Under the pieces are notes generated by a model that was not told the DNA's origin, ran no database searches, and saw only the letters and a list, made by a program, of their open reading frames with translations. From assembly GCF_022788655.1 (NCBI RefSeq), contig NZ_CP084951.1:2170001-2234000 (forward strand): DNA of 64,000 bases, written 5' to 3'. Of this stretch, positions 7,356 to 16,778 are shown one piece after another; within the stretch, counting starts at the first letter, position 1, and each line of letters begins with the position of its first letter. Position numbers and translations under genes: made by a program. Origin of the DNA: Sulfitobacter indolifex. Lineage in GTDB: Bacteria; Pseudomonadota; Alphaproteobacteria; Rhodobacterales; Rhodobacteraceae.

Positions 7356-9269
7356 ATGGAAGGTTTCTTGTTCCAAGCCTCCGTCTATCTTGCCGCCGCC
7401 GTGATCGCCGTGCCGATTGCGGCGCGATTGGGTCTGGGGTCGGTGCTGGGCTATCTTGCCGCGGGCATTCTGATCGGCCCGGTGCTGGGGCTGGTCGGGT
7501 CCGAGACCAAGGACGTGCAGCATTTCGCGGAATTCGGCGTGGTGATGATGCTGTTCCTCATCGGGCTGGAGCTGGAACCCCGCGCGCTGTGGGACATGCG
7601 GCATAGGTTGCTGGGCATGGGCGGGTTGCAGGTGCTGCTGTCGACGGCGGCCCTGATGGCCATCGCCATGGCCTATGATCAGCCATGGCGCGTGGCGCTG
7701 GCGATTGGTCTGACGCTCTCGCTCTCCTCCACGGCGATCGTGCTGCAGACCCTCTCAGAAAAGGGATTGATGCGAACGCAAGGGGGCAGATCCGTCTTCT
7801 CGGTGCTGCTGACCCAAGATATTGCGGTGATCCCGATCCTCGCTTTCCTGCCACTGCTGGCAACGGGGCTTGCCGGGGGGATCCTGCCCAACGGGGCCAT
7901 TTCGCTTGATCCTCAAGAGGTTGAGAACGCCCATCTGAGCGCAGAGGCCAGCCACGCCAATGGCGCGGCCCAAGCTGCCCAAACTTTTGTACAAAGCCTG
8001 CCCGGCTGGGGCGTGACACTCGTGACCATCGGGGCCGTGGCAGCGATCATCCTCGTCGGCATCTACCTGACCCGGCCGGTGTTCCGCTACATCCACCTCG
8101 CCAAACTGCGCGAGATGTACACGGCGCTGGCGCTGCTGATCGTGGTGGGGATTTCCTCGCTGATGACGGTGGTGGGCCTTTCGCCTGCGCTTGGCGCTTT
8201 CCTTGCCGGTGTGGTCTTGGCCAGCAGCGAGTTTCGCCATGAGCTAGAGACCGACCTTGAGCCTTTCAAAGGGCTGCTCTTGGGGCTTTTCTTTATCACC
8301 GTGGGCGCGGGCATTAACTTTGTCCTGCTCTTCGAAAAACCGCTGATCCTGATCTCCATGGCGCTGTTGGTCATCATCGTCAAAGCACTGATCCTGATGG
8401 GGCTGGGGCGTCTGTTCCGCCTCAAAGGGCGCGATGGCTGGCTGTTTACATTGGCACTGGCACAGGCCGGTGAGTTTGGTTTCGTGCTGGTCAGCTTCTC
8501 CCTCGCCACCGGGGTCATGCCGGACCCGATTGCCGAGACGCTGCTGCTGGTGGTGGCGCTGACCATGCTGATCACGCCTTTGCTCTTCATCCTCTATGAT
8601 CTCATCAGCAAGCGGCTTGATGACAGCAGCCCCATCGTCGCGGATGAGATCGACAGCAGTGGGCCTGTGATCATCGCGGGCGTGGGTCGGTTTGGGCAGA
8701 TGGTGAACCGCATGGTGCAGGCCAGCGGTTTCGCCACCGTCGTGTTGGACCACAACCCCGAAACCATCGCCGTCATGCGCCGCTTTGGTTTTAAAGGATT
8801 TCTGGGCGACCCGACACGGCCTGACATTTTGCGCAAGGCCGGGCTACAGGATGCCAGCGTGCTGGTGGTGGCGCTAGATGATCCGAAGGCAGCAGTGTCG
8901 CTGATTTCCTACGCCCGTAAGGAGAACCCATCCCTGCATATCGTCACCCGCGCGCGCGACCGGACAGAGGTGTACCGTCACTATCAAGCCGGGGCCGATG
9001 ATATCGTCCGCGAGATGTTCGACAGCTCCCTGCGTGCAGGGCGCTATGTGCTGGAAAATATGGGGCTTTCAGGATTCGAGGCCAGCGAAGCACAAAAGCT
9101 TTTCTACGCCCATGACCGCGCCTCGGTTCGCGAATTGGCAGCCCTTTGGCGGCCCGATGTACCGCCCTCGCAGAACGCGGCCTATGTCGCCCGCGCCAAA
9201 GAGTTGCAAAAAGACCTAGAGACGGCCTTTTTGAACCTGGGCGAAGACAAAGCCAAGAATAGTACCTAA
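7356..9269 (+). CDS. Kef-type monovalent cation:proton antiporter (CPA2) with RCK domain
   Basis: 637-residue inner-membrane protein. Roughly residues 1-400 are a CPA2 antiporter core with about a dozen hydrophobic segments and the GSVLGYLAAGILIGP entrance. From about residue 438 there is a TrkA-N/RCK nucleotide-binding domain with the GVGRFGQ motif, which usually gates the transporter by NAD(H) or glutathione. Start ATG 7356 follows AGAAAGGACC. No KefF/KefG-type ancillary subunit is adjacent. Substrate is most likely K+ or Na+ in exchange for H+; the exact ion cannot be told from sequence. It ends close to, and converges on, cobT. Confidence 0.92.
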   Translation: MEGFLFQASVYLAAAVIAVPIAARLGLGSVLGYLAAGILIGPVLGLVGSETKDVQHFAEFGVVMMLFLIGLELEPRALWDMRHRLLGMGGLQVLLSTAALMAIAMAYDQPWRVALAIGLTLSLSSTAIVLQTLSEKGLMRTQGGRSVFSVLLTQDIAVIPILAFLPLLATGLAGGILPNGAISLDPQEVENAHLSAEASHANGAAQAAQTFVQSLPGWGVTLVTIGAVAAIILVGIYLTRPVFRYIHLAKLREMYTALALLIVVGISSLMTVVGLSPALGAFLAGVVLASSEFRHELETDLEPFKGLLLGLFFITVGAGINFVLLFEKPLILISMALLVIIVKALILMGLGRLFRLKGRDGWLFTLALAQAGEFGFVLVSFSLATGVMPDPIAETLLLVVALTMLITPLLFILYDLISKRLDDSSPIVADEIDSSGPVIIAGVGRFGQMVNRMVQASGFATVVLDHNPETIAVMRRFGFKGFLGDPTRPDILRKAGLQDASVLVVALDDPKAAVSLISYARKENPSLHIVTRARDRTEVYRHYQAGADDIVREMFDSSLRAGRYVLENMGLSGFEASEAQKLFYAHDRASVRELAALWRPDVPPSQNAAYVARAKELQKDLETAFLNLGEDKAKNST

Positions 9270-9302
9270 TGCGGCGGCCCTCTGGGGCCGTCTAGGGCCG
9301 TA

Positions 9303-10316
9303 CTATGCGTCGCTGACGCCCGCTTCGGCAAAGGTCGCCATGCCCGCGTGACAGGCCAGCGCGGTCTTTAGAATGCCAATCGCCAGCCCCGCGCCAGACC
9401 CCTCCCCAAGCCGCAGGTTCAGCTGAAGCAACGGCTCTTTGGCCAGCGCTTCCAGCAATCGGCGGTGCCCGCTCTCAGAACTAAGGTGCCCCGCCACGGT
9501 GTGGTCAAGCGCGCCGGGCGCGCTGCGCGCAAGGCACAGCGCCGCAGCACAGCAGATAAAGCCGTCAAGGATCACCGGAATGCGCAATTGCCGTGCGCGG
9601 GCCATGGCCCCGGCCATCCCTGCCAACTCGCGGCCACCCAACCGGCGCAGTGTCTCCAACCCGTCACCCTTATCTGCGTGCAGCGTGATTGCTTCGGTCA
9701 CCACCTCTGTCTTAAGTGTAAGCCCCGCATCATCCACACCGGTGCCCCGTCCGGTCCAAAACTCAGCCCCTCCGCCCAAAAGCGCACCGGCGAGAGCCGC
9801 CGCAGATGTGGTATTGGCGATGCCCATTTCGCCCACCACCAGCAAGTCTGCATCAGCGTCAACCGCCTCCCAACCGGCGCGCAGGGCATCGACGAGTTCG
9901 GCCTCATCCATCGCAGGTTCGGCGGTGAAGTCTTTGGTGGGCACCTCGAGCGACAGAGGCACCACATCAAGGCTGGCCCCATTCACCCGCGCGATCTGGT
10001 TAATTGCCGCCCCGCCGTGCTGGAAGTTCGCCACCATCTGGGCTGTCACCTCAGCCGGAAACGCTGATACGCCCCGCGCTGCAACGCCGTGATTGCCCGC
10101 AAAAATGATGATCTGCGGCGCTGAAATCTCGGCCCGTGCGCCGCCACGCCAACCGCGATACCAGATCGCCAAATCCTCTAGTCGGCCCAGTGCTCCGGGG
10201 GGTTTGGTAAGGATGCCGTCATGGGCCCGCGCCTCTTCCATCGCGGCGCCGTCACAGTCGGGCATGGACCGCAGAAGGCTGCGAAATTCGGTAAGATTGG
10301 CGAAAGACGTGGTCAT
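9303..10316 (-). CDS. cobT: Nicotinate-nucleotide--dimethylbenzimidazole phosphoribosyltransferase
   Basis: Cobalamin lower-ligand activation: makes alpha-ribazole phosphate from dimethylbenzimidazole and nicotinate mononucleotide. 337 residues, normal for CobT. Signature blocks are [13 protein letters not shown] near the start, [16 protein letters not shown], and the catalytic-glutamate region [11 protein letters not shown] (Glu305). It is divergent from cobS with a 79-bp gap, so the two last steps of nucleotide-loop assembly sit back to back. The gap is too short for a cobalamin riboswitch. Confidence 0.96.
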   Translation of the reverse strand: MTTSFANLTEFRSLLRSMPDCDGAAMEEARAHDGILTKPPGALGRLEDLAIWYRGWRGGARAEISAPQIIIFAGNHGVAARGVSAFPAEVTAQMVANFQHGGAAINQIARVNGASLDVVPLSLEVPTKDFTAEPAMDEAELVDALRAGWEAVDADADLLVVGEMGIANTTSAAALAGALLGGGAEFWTGRGTGVDDAGLTLKTEVVTEAITLHADKGDGLETLRRLGGRELAGMAGAMARARQLRIPVILDGFICCAAALCLARSAPGALDHTVAGHLSSESGHRRLLEALAKEPLLQLNLRLGEGSGAGLAIGILKTALACHAGMATFAEAGVSDA

Positions 10317-10395
10317 ATGCGGCCCTTTGCGGATTGATATTTAACCGTTTCTAGCCTTAGCCTGTCGGCGCTGAAAGTGCCGAAGGGGCGAATTT

Positions 10396-11202
10396 ATGGC
10401 CATTCCCGACATCTCCGCCCTGAGACACGCCTTTCGCGCGCGCGACATCGCTGTGGCCTTTGCTTTGCTGACCCGCCTGCCCCTGCCCCATTTTCATTTT
10501 GAAGCCGAAGTTCACCGCCCGCCCGCACGCAGCGCTTGGGCCTATCCGCTGGTCGGCATTGTGTTGGGACTTATTGCAGGCGGCGTAGGGCTGGCGCTGA
10601 CACGGATGGGCGCAACCCCGCCGCTCGCCGCTGCTTTCGTTCTGATCACCACGGTCATGCTCAGCGGCGCGATGCATGAAGACGGTCTGGCGGATTGTGC
10701 CGATGGGTTTTGGGGCGCTTGGACGGCGGAAAAACGGCTGCGCATTATGAAAGACAGCGTGATCGGCACTTACGGCGTTGTGGCGCTGGTTCTGTCGCTG
10801 CTGTTGCGGTGGTATCTGATCAGCGAATTGATCACCGACGGTGCGCTTGTCTGGGCGCTTGTCATCGCCTCCTGTGGCTCGCGCGCCGCGATGGTCTGGG
10901 TGATGGACAGCCTGCCCACCGTGCGCCGCGACGGGCTGTCAGATCGCACAGGCCGACCCGGTGAATTGGCCACAGCTGTGGCGGTGCTGATCGGAGTGGT
11001 GGTGATCGTGGTGGCGCCGGTCTATTCCGCTTGGCGTTTGGTGCTGTTAGGGCTGGTTGGGGCGCTGGTGGTGCGGCAGATCGCCAAACGCAAGATCGGC
11101 GGGCAGACCGGCGATGTGCTGGGCGCGACTCAACAGGTGACAGAGATTGCCATGTTAATCGGTTGCCAGATGATGGCCTATGGCTGGCAGGCCATTCCCT
11201 AA
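10396..11202 (+). CDS. cobS: Adenosylcobinamide-GDP ribazoletransferase (cobalamin synthase)
   Basis: Joins adenosylcobinamide-GDP and alpha-ribazole to give adenosylcobalamin at the inner membrane. 268 residues with several hydrophobic segments. The family landmarks are present: LLTRLPLP near residue 27, the acidic metal-binding block HEDGLADCADGFWG near residue 93, and KDSVIGTYG near residue 117. Its stop codon abuts the T-run side of the carD terminator, so the two genes converge tightly. It pairs with cobT on the other side. Confidence 0.96.
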   Translation: MAIPDISALRHAFRARDIAVAFALLTRLPLPHFHFEAEVHRPPARSAWAYPLVGIVLGLIAGGVGLALTRMGATPPLAAAFVLITTVMLSGAMHEDGLADCADGFWGAWTAEKRLRIMKDSVIGTYGVVALVLSLLLRWYLISELITDGALVWALVIASCGSRAAMVWVMDSLPTVRRDGLSDRTGRPGELATAVAVLIGVVVIVVAPVYSAWRLVLLGLVGALVVRQIAKRKIGGQTGDVLGATQQVTEIAMLIGCQMMAYGWQAIP

Positions 11203-11232
11203 AAAAAAACCGCGCCCCCTAAAGGGACGCGG
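11201..11232 (-). terminator. carD terminator
   Basis: On the minus strand CCGCGTCCC (from 11232) pairs with GGGGCGCGG around a short loop and is followed by nine T (11201-11209). The A-run overlaps the cobS stop codon. It may also stop cobS transcription, but without a T-run on that strand. Confidence 0.88.
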
Positions 11233-11255
11233 CATGTTCTTAAACTTGTGCGTCT

Positions 11256-11768
11256 TTAGGCCGCAACGCGGCTTTCCAGCACATCGCCGACTTGCTTTGC
11301 CGCAGCAAGCTCATCCCCGCCAGAGACGGCCGCCACTTCGCGGGTCAGACGCTCAAGCGCGGCTTCATAAAGCTGACGCTCGGAATAGCTCTGCTCGCGC
11401 TGATCGTCGGTGCGGTGCAGGTCGCGCACAACCTCTGCAATGGCGATCAGGTCGCCAGAGTTGATCTTTTGCTCATACTCCTGCGCGCGGCGCGACCACA
11501 TGGCGCGCTTGACCTTGGCCTTCCCTTTGAGGGTCTTCATCGCATGGTTGATCACGTCAGGCGTCGACAGTGCGCGCATGCCGATTTCGGTCGCCTTATG
11601 CGTGGGCACCCGCAGGGTCATCTTGTCTTTTTCAAAGGAAATCACGAACAGCTCCAGCGCGATGCCGGCCACTTCCTGCTCCTCGATCGAGACGATCTGG
11701 CCCACGCCATGCGCAGGGTAGACAACGAACTCATTCGGGCGGAAATCAAGCTTCTTCGATTTGGTCAT
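11256..11768 (-). CDS. carD: CarD/CdnL family RNA polymerase-binding regulator
   Basis: 170 residues. N-terminal Tudor-like RNA-polymerase-interacting domain (FVVYPAHGVGQIV) and a helical DNA-binding C-terminal part (KRAMWSRRAQEYEQKI). In alphaproteobacteria such proteins bind the RNA polymerase beta subunit and stabilise open complexes at promoters, including rRNA promoters. Length and layout are standard. It is the last gene of the minus-strand run helicase, S4 protein, fdxA, carD, but a 315-bp gap suggests its own promoter. ATG 11768 is preceded on its strand by GGAGCGATCT. Confidence 0.95.
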   Translation of the reverse strand: MTKSKKLDFRPNEFVVYPAHGVGQIVSIEEQEVAGIALELFVISFEKDKMTLRVPTHKATEIGMRALSTPDVINHAMKTLKGKAKVKRAMWSRRAQEYEQKINSGDLIAIAEVVRDLHRTDDQREQSYSERQLYEAALERLTREVAAVSGGDELAAAKQVGDVLESRVAA

Positions 11769-12083
11769 ATAGATCGCTCCTTGGCGCGCGGGGGATGCCC
11801 CGCAATTAACTCATACACCTGAACAACACGTCAAAACGCATACGAAGCACCGCCAGAGCGGCTTGCGTTCGGGTGCGTCTGATCTAGAAATGTGAGGTCA
11901 ACCTTGGCAGCAGGGTCGAAACATTATCAGGCTCGTGTGTTACAGCTTGAGAACATCATAGCACATAATCACGCCATCCGAAAGCTATCCCAAGGTCAAC
12001 TTGGTGAATTTCCTGACAATTCAGCAGTTTAGCTGAAGATCCAAGTGTTATTCAAACGCAACAAAGGCCGAATCAGCAAAAAA
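11769..12083. other. Non-coding gap between fdxA and carD
   Basis: No convincing gene. It holds a related pair of sequences, GGTCAACCTTGG (11896-11907) and CCAAGGTCAACTTGG (11990-12004, CCAAG/CTTGG arms); on the minus strand each contains TTGACC, which could serve as -35 elements or an operator for carD. A 6-bp hairpin TTCAGC/GCTGAA lies at 12020-12037 after fdxA, without a T-run. Assignment of promoters is tentative. Confidence 0.35.
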
Positions 12084-12419
12084 TCAGCCGCCTTCGCCCG
12101 GCTTTTCTGAGAAAAGCTCCATCTTGCCCTCTTTGCCGTCCATCTCTTCTGCGGCCGGCAATGGGTCTTTTTTGGTGATGATGACGGGCCAAAGCTCGGA
12201 ATATTTGCGGTTAAACTCAACCCATTTTTCCATGTCCGGCTCTGTATCCGGGCGGATCGCATCGGCAGGGCATTCGGGCTCGCAGACGCCACAATCGATG
12301 CATTCATCGGGATGAATGACCAACATGTTTTCACCTTCGTAGAAGCAATCCACCGGACATACTTCGACGCAGTCGGTGTATTTGCAGGCGATGCAGGCGT
12401 CGTTCACGATATAGGTCAT
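12084..12419 (-). CDS. fdxA: Seven-iron ferredoxin (3Fe-4S and 4Fe-4S)
   Basis: 111-residue cytoplasmic electron carrier of the FdxA type. Cysteines 9, 12, 17 and 21 in the first cluster region ([14 protein letters not shown]) and [12 protein letters not shown] in the second give the cysteine pattern of proteins binding one [3Fe-4S] and one [4Fe-4S] cluster. The C-terminal extension after residue 60 is also typical. It lies 52 bp after the S4-protein gene, in the conserved order helicase, S4, fdxA, carD. Its redox partner is not evident from the context. Confidence 0.95.
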   Translation of the reverse strand: MTYIVNDACIACKYTDCVEVCPVDCFYEGENMLVIHPDECIDCGVCEPECPADAIRPDTEPDMEKWVEFNRKYSELWPVIITKKDPLPAAEEMDGKEGKMELFSEKPGEGG

Positions 12420-12471
12420 GCGGGAAACTCTGGCTGGGTGTGTGGGGGACTAGCTAAACCGGGGGGCGGGA

Positions 12472-12855
12472 TCATTCAAGGTGGCGTGCCTTAGAAAGAT
12501 CAAGCTGCCTACGGTCACGCTTGGTCGGGCGGCCCTTTCCTTCAAAACCGGGATTTTCGGGCTGTCTGTCCTTTGGTTTCGGCTGTGGTGGGGACAGATC
12601 GGTGTAGAGCATCTGCGCCTCGGGTGCGGGACCACGGCGCTGGCCAATGGCCTCGATCTGAATGACGCGGACATGATCGCCCTGCGTGAAGGTCAGCACG
12701 TCACCGGGGCCGACATTGCTGGCGCGTTTTTGGGTGGGGGTGCCGTTGATGCGAACCGCGCCGCCCGCCACCTGAGCGGCAGCGAGCGAGCGGGTTTTGA
12801 AAAAGCGGGCGTGCCACAGCCATTTGTCGAGCCGTAGTTTCTCGCCCGCCGTCAC
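12472..12855 (-). CDS. S4-domain RNA-binding protein (HslR/Hsp15-like)
   Basis: 127 residues. The S4 fold occupies residues 6-65 (LRLDKWLWHARFFKTRS, then GGAVRINGTP and GDVLTF), followed by a basic, proline-rich tail. In E. coli the relative Hsp15 binds stalled 50S subunits carrying nascent chains. The start is GTG at 12855, placed directly after the helicase stop (TAA then GTG, no gap), so the two are translationally coupled. Function as a ribosome-rescue or RNA chaperone factor is inferred from the family. Confidence 0.9.
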   Translation of the reverse strand: MTAGEKLRLDKWLWHARFFKTRSLAAAQVAGGAVRINGTPTQKRASNVGPGDVLTFTQGDHVRVIQIEAIGQRRGPAPEAQMLYTDLSPPQPKPKDRQPENPGFEGKGRPTKRDRRQLDLSKARHLE

Positions 12856-15840
12856 TTACTTGTCGTCCTTCAGCCCCATAAGTGCTGCGGCAAAGGGGTT
12901 GTCAGGATCGATCTGCTTTTCCTTGCGCGGCGGACGGGCCGAGAAGTTCTGCGATTTGGCACCCTGCTCACCGCCGGGCTTGCGCCCTTTGCCTTTGCCG
13001 GGCTTGCCACGGGGCTTGCCTTGGCCCTGATTGCGGTCACCGCCGCGACGGCCTCCACCAGCATTCCCACGCGGGCTGCGCGCCCATGTGAAGACATAGT
13101 AGGTCTCCATCTCAGGCCCGGCGACATCGGCGTCGGGTGCTGTGCCTTGCGGGATTTCTTCCGCTGGTACTTCAGGGATGGCGGCCTCTACCTCAGTGTC
13201 CTCTGCCGCGACATCGGCCATGGGCGCGATACCATCATCGGGCATCTGTGCCACATCACCGGGGCGGTCATCTGGGTTCACCTCATCCGACGGGGTCTCG
13301 ATAATACCGCCTGCAGGTTCTTCCGCCGCCACGTCCATGATCGGCTTATCGGCCGCGTCATCAGCCGCGAGGTCACTGTCGAGCTTTTCAGGGACGTTGG
13401 TGTCGGCGGAGGCATCCATCGCGTTATGGCTGCCGTCTTTGGGCATCACCACGTCGACAGGCTTCACCTTTGTACGCTCAACTTTTTCGGCCTTATAACC
13501 AAGGCCTTCCATCAAATCAGCGAACTGCTCAAGCGTCATGCCCGTGATCGAGAGCATATCAGGCTTGGCCTCAAACCCACCGCGGGAATCTTCGGCGCGC
13601 AGCATGTCGGCCAGACGCTCAAGCATGTCGATGCGGATCGCGCGTTTGCCCGCGTTGCGGTAACCCGACATCGTGTCGGCGCCCGCAGGAGCATCGGCCT
13701 CGACCGGAATGGTGACCAGACCGGGGGGCGGAGATTCGGGGAATTCGCTCAAGTCTTTGCTCAGCGACCACAGCACCAGACGCAGACGGGTCGGCGCGGG
13801 CTTGAGCATCAGCGGCATAAAGATCGTGAACTGACCAAAGCGAATGCCATGCTTGCGCAGTGCGCCACGGGCGTCTTGATCCAGCGATTTTACGTCCTCA
13901 GCCACCTGTGCGCGCGGCAGGATGCCGAAATTTTCCACCAGTTGGAAAGCAAAGCCACGGGCCAGCCCGGTCATGGTCTCGTCTTTGCTGAGCGCCAAGA
14001 GCGGCTCGAACAAGGCGGCGATCTTGCGGTCGATGAAATGCTGCAACCGGCGTTTGACCTTCTCAGCCACTTCGGGTCCGGCGATGTCATCAACAAAGAC
14101 CTCAACCTGCGGCTTCAGCGCGTCGGACCCGGCGGTAAGCTTGCCCACCGCGGCACTGCCCCACATGAGGCCACCCTGCTCGGTGAAATCAATCTCGGTA
14201 TCGGGCGCGTTGTAGAACCGATCGGCGCGCAGATGGAACTGCGGAGCCAAGGCCTGCAAGGCTGCGGTCTTCACCGTCTTGTCCTCGGCCGCGCCTGCGC
14301 CCTTGTCCACCCGAAAGCGGAACCCGTCCAGCTTGCCTACAAATTCACCTTCAACGGTGACTTCACCGGTCTCGTTTACATCGGCCACCATGGCTTCCTT
14401 CTGTCCAAGCCGGCGCAACAATACGGATGTACGCCGATCTACAAATCTTTGAGTCAAACGCTCGTGCAGAGCGTCCGACAAGCGGTCTTCTACGACACGC
14501 GTCGTGTCGCGCCAATGGCTTTCGTCCTTCGTCCAGCCCTTGCGCTGCGCAACGTAGGTCCATGTGCGGATAAACGCGAGTCGTTTGGATAACGCATCAA
14601 TGTCCCCATCGGTTCGATCAATTCTCTTGATTTGTCGTGCGAGCCAATCGTCAGGGATGTATCCGCGCTGATGCAGGTCGTTAAAAATAGTCTCCAAAAG
14701 CCCCGCATGTTCGGCATGGCTGATGCCGCGAAAGTCGGGAATTCGGCAAACATCCCAGAGCAACCGCACCGAAGCGCCATCCGTGGCGCGGGCAAAAACT
14801 TCGTCGACCTGCGCAAGCGCTTTCAGAGCCTTTAGATCGTCGGACTCGCGGGCCCGGACCAGTCGTTCATCTTCCGGCGGCATTTCCAGCGTCTGGATCA
14901 GTCGGTCGATACTGCCAAATTGCAGCGCGTGGTTGCGCCAGTTCACCTTGTTCTGCGGGGTGAAATTATGGTCCATGATTGCCCGCGCCACCCCGTCATC
15001 AAGCGCAGGCGCATCGCCGGTGGTGCCAAACGTGCCAGACTTGAACCCGCGCCCTGCCCGGCCCGCAATCTGCGCCAGCTCATTCGGAGCTAAGGGACGC
15101 ATCCGCCGCCCGTCGAATTTGCTGAGCGCCGAAAAGGCCACGTGATCGACATCAAGGTTAAGCCCCATCCCGATCGCGTCGGTAGCGACCAAATAGTCGA
15201 CCTCACCATTTTGATACATCTCTACCTGCGCATTGCGCGTACGTGGCGAAAGCGCGCCCATCACCACCGCTGCACCACCCTTTTGGCGGCGGATCAGCTC
15301 GGCGATGGCATATACATTCTCAACCGAAAACCCCACGATTGCGCTGCGCGGCTTCATCCGGCTTATCTTTTTCTGACCAGAATAGACCAATTCGCTCATC
15401 CGGTCGCGGCGCATGAAATCGACACCCGGAACCAGTGCCGCGATGGTGCCGCGCATGGTGTCTGACCCCATGAACAGCGTCTCATGCAGGCCACGCGCCC
15501 GCAGCAAGCGGTCGGTGAACACATGGCCGCGCTCGGGGTCGGCGCAGAGCTGGATCTCATCAATGGCCACGAAATCCGCGCCCATCTCTTGGGGCATCGC
15601 CTCAACCGTGCAGACCCAGTACTGCGTGCGCGGCGGCACGATCCGCTCTTCGCCCGTAACCAGCGCCACGACCGACGGCCCGCGCGCCTTGACGATCCGG
15701 TCATAAACCTCACGCGCCAACAGCCGCAGCGGCAGGCCGATCACCCCGGTCCGATGCGCCAGCATCCGCTCGATTGCATAGGTCGTCTTGCCGGTATTTG
15801 TCGGGCCGAGAACGGCCACGACGCGCTTGTTGCCTGCCAC
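12856..15840 (-). CDS. SUV3-like DEAD/DEAH-family RNA helicase with basic C-terminal tail
   Basis: 994 residues. Walker A GPTNTGKTT (12-20), Walker B DEIQ (94-97), and helicase-C motifs V and VI (ATDAIGMGLNLD, QIAGRAGRG) match the mitochondrial SUV3/alphaproteobacterial helicase family, whose known members unwind RNA for degradation. The middle and C-terminal parts carry the long helical region of this family. From about residue 750 the protein is acidic and disordered, then a Gly/Arg/Lys-rich tail (about 920-975) suggests RNA binding. It starts 15 bp after the TPR gene and is coupled to the S4 gene, which supports a role in RNA or ribosome metabolism. Confidence 0.92.
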   Translation of the reverse strand: MAGNKRVVAVLGPTNTGKTTYAIERMLAHRTGVIGLPLRLLAREVYDRIVKARGPSVVALVTGEERIVPPRTQYWVCTVEAMPQEMGADFVAIDEIQLCADPERGHVFTDRLLRARGLHETLFMGSDTMRGTIAALVPGVDFMRRDRMSELVYSGQKKISRMKPRSAIVGFSVENVYAIAELIRRQKGGAAVVMGALSPRTRNAQVEMYQNGEVDYLVATDAIGMGLNLDVDHVAFSALSKFDGRRMRPLAPNELAQIAGRAGRGFKSGTFGTTGDAPALDDGVARAIMDHNFTPQNKVNWRNHALQFGSIDRLIQTLEMPPEDERLVRARESDDLKALKALAQVDEVFARATDGASVRLLWDVCRIPDFRGISHAEHAGLLETIFNDLHQRGYIPDDWLARQIKRIDRTDGDIDALSKRLAFIRTWTYVAQRKGWTKDESHWRDTTRVVEDRLSDALHERLTQRFVDRRTSVLLRRLGQKEAMVADVNETGEVTVEGEFVGKLDGFRFRVDKGAGAAEDKTVKTAALQALAPQFHLRADRFYNAPDTEIDFTEQGGLMWGSAAVGKLTAGSDALKPQVEVFVDDIAGPEVAEKVKRRLQHFIDRKIAALFEPLLALSKDETMTGLARGFAFQLVENFGILPRAQVAEDVKSLDQDARGALRKHGIRFGQFTIFMPLMLKPAPTRLRLVLWSLSKDLSEFPESPPPGLVTIPVEADAPAGADTMSGYRNAGKRAIRIDMLERLADMLRAEDSRGGFEAKPDMLSITGMTLEQFADLMEGLGYKAEKVERTKVKPVDVVMPKDGSHNAMDASADTNVPEKLDSDLAADDAADKPIMDVAAEEPAGGIIETPSDEVNPDDRPGDVAQMPDDGIAPMADVAAEDTEVEAAIPEVPAEEIPQGTAPDADVAGPEMETYYVFTWARSPRGNAGGGRRGGDRNQGQGKPRGKPGKGKGRKPGGEQGAKSQNFSARPPRKEKQIDPDNPFAAALMGLKDDK

Positions 15841-15855
15841 CTGTTTATCCTTGAA

Positions 15856-16413
15856 TTAAAGCTCGCGTCCGATGCCGTCCCGGCGCAGCCCCTCAAGGGC
15901 CGACCGAGCGTCATCGTGATGCGGGTTGAGGGCGAGCGCCCTGCGGTACAGCTCCGCCGCGCGGCCCAGATCTCCAAACTCCTGCAGCATTACGGCAAGG
16001 CCGAAGATCGCGTTATAATTGTCGGGGTTCAGCGCCAGCGTCCGCTCCAGATCATCCAGCGCGGGACCGTAGAGGTCAGCCCCATAATAGGCCTGCGCCC
16101 GCGTATGAAACCCTTCGGCAAAATCGGGGGCATGGTCGGTCAGCGCCGTCAAATGCTCTATCGCCTGCCGCGGATCACCGTCCGCCATGGCCTCCCGCCC
16201 GCGCGCCAATAGCAAATCCATCGCAGCCGAGCCTGACCGCTGCCAATACGCCTCAATCTCATGAGCGATTCTGGGGGCTTCGGCGGCAGGTGCCTTGCGC
16301 AGCTTTTGCATAAGCTCTGGCGGGGCCATTTCGGCCACGGCCATGCCCGCAAGCAACACAAAGCTACCAACTGCCGCAACGGTATGTTTGAGGTTGACGG
16401 GTATGATGCGCAT
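15856..16413 (-). CDS. Secreted TPR-repeat protein
   Basis: 185 residues from ATG 16413, which gives a signal peptide (hydrophobic core VAAVGSFVLLAGMAVAE). The longer frame upstream lacks one. Residues 80-170 contain two to three tetratricopeptide repeats (for example AEGFHTRAQAYYGADLYGPALDDL and NAIFGLAVMLQEFGDLG in parts). It is probably a periplasmic protein-protein interaction module. It is the first gene of the minus-strand run that leads into the helicase, 15 bp downstream, and is divergent from the SCP2 gene. No specific partner can be named. Confidence 0.85.
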   Translation of the reverse strand: MRIIPVNLKHTVAAVGSFVLLAGMAVAEMAPPELMQKLRKAPAAEAPRIAHEIEAYWQRSGSAAMDLLLARGREAMADGDPRQAIEHLTALTDHAPDFAEGFHTRAQAYYGADLYGPALDDLERTLALNPDNYNAIFGLAVMLQEFGDLGRAAELYRRALALNPHHDDARSALEGLRRDGIGREL

Positions 16414-16487
16414 AACAAAACTGAATGTAACAGGCTGCCGCCGCAATTCCAGACGTAGCGGGGCCAAATGCCAAAAAAGGGCGAGCG

Positions 16488-16778
16488 ATGAGCGATATTG
16501 TGAACGAAGCGGTTGTAGTGCTGAACGAAAAGCTGGCCGGAAGCGATTTTGACGGCACAGCCAAGTTCGACATCGAAGGTGAAGGCACCGTGATGATGGA
16601 CGAAAACGGCGCTCGCGCTGCGGATGAAGAAGCCGACGTGACGCTCACCGCCGACGCGGAAACCTTTCAGTCGATCCTTGAGGGTGACACCAACCCGACA
16701 TCCGCTTTCATGACCGGCAAGCTCAAGATCGACGGCGACATGGGCATGGCGATGAAACTTGCGGCTGTACTCGGCTGA
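16488..16778 (+). CDS. SCP2 sterol-carrier-domain protein
   Basis: 96-residue cytoplasmic protein that consists of one SCP2-like lipid-binding domain (blocks GTAKFDIEGEGTVMMDENG, DVTLTADAETFQSIL and AFMTGKLKIDGDMGMAMKL in sequence). Such small proteins bind hydrophobic ligands; the ligand here is unknown. Its TGA overlaps the ATG of the following hydrolase by one base (TGATG), so the two are coupled and may act on the same lipid or acyl substrate. That link is inference. Confidence 0.9.
   Translation: MSDIVNEAVVVLNEKLAGSDFDGTAKFDIEGEGTVMMDENGARAADEEADVTLTADAETFQSILEGDTNPTSAFMTGKLKIDGDMGMAMKLAAVLG

Noticed and set aside
9270..9302. Terminator between the antiporter gene and cobT
   Set aside because: CGGCCC/GGGCCG stems exist, but no T-run on either strand; too weak to list.
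10317..10395. Cobalamin riboswitch between cobT and cobS
   Set aside because: 79 bp is too short and no B12-box-like sequence is visible.
13021..14592. Long plus-strand frame opposite the helicase
   Set aside because: Antisense of the helicase C-terminal half; composition follows the reverse of that gene.
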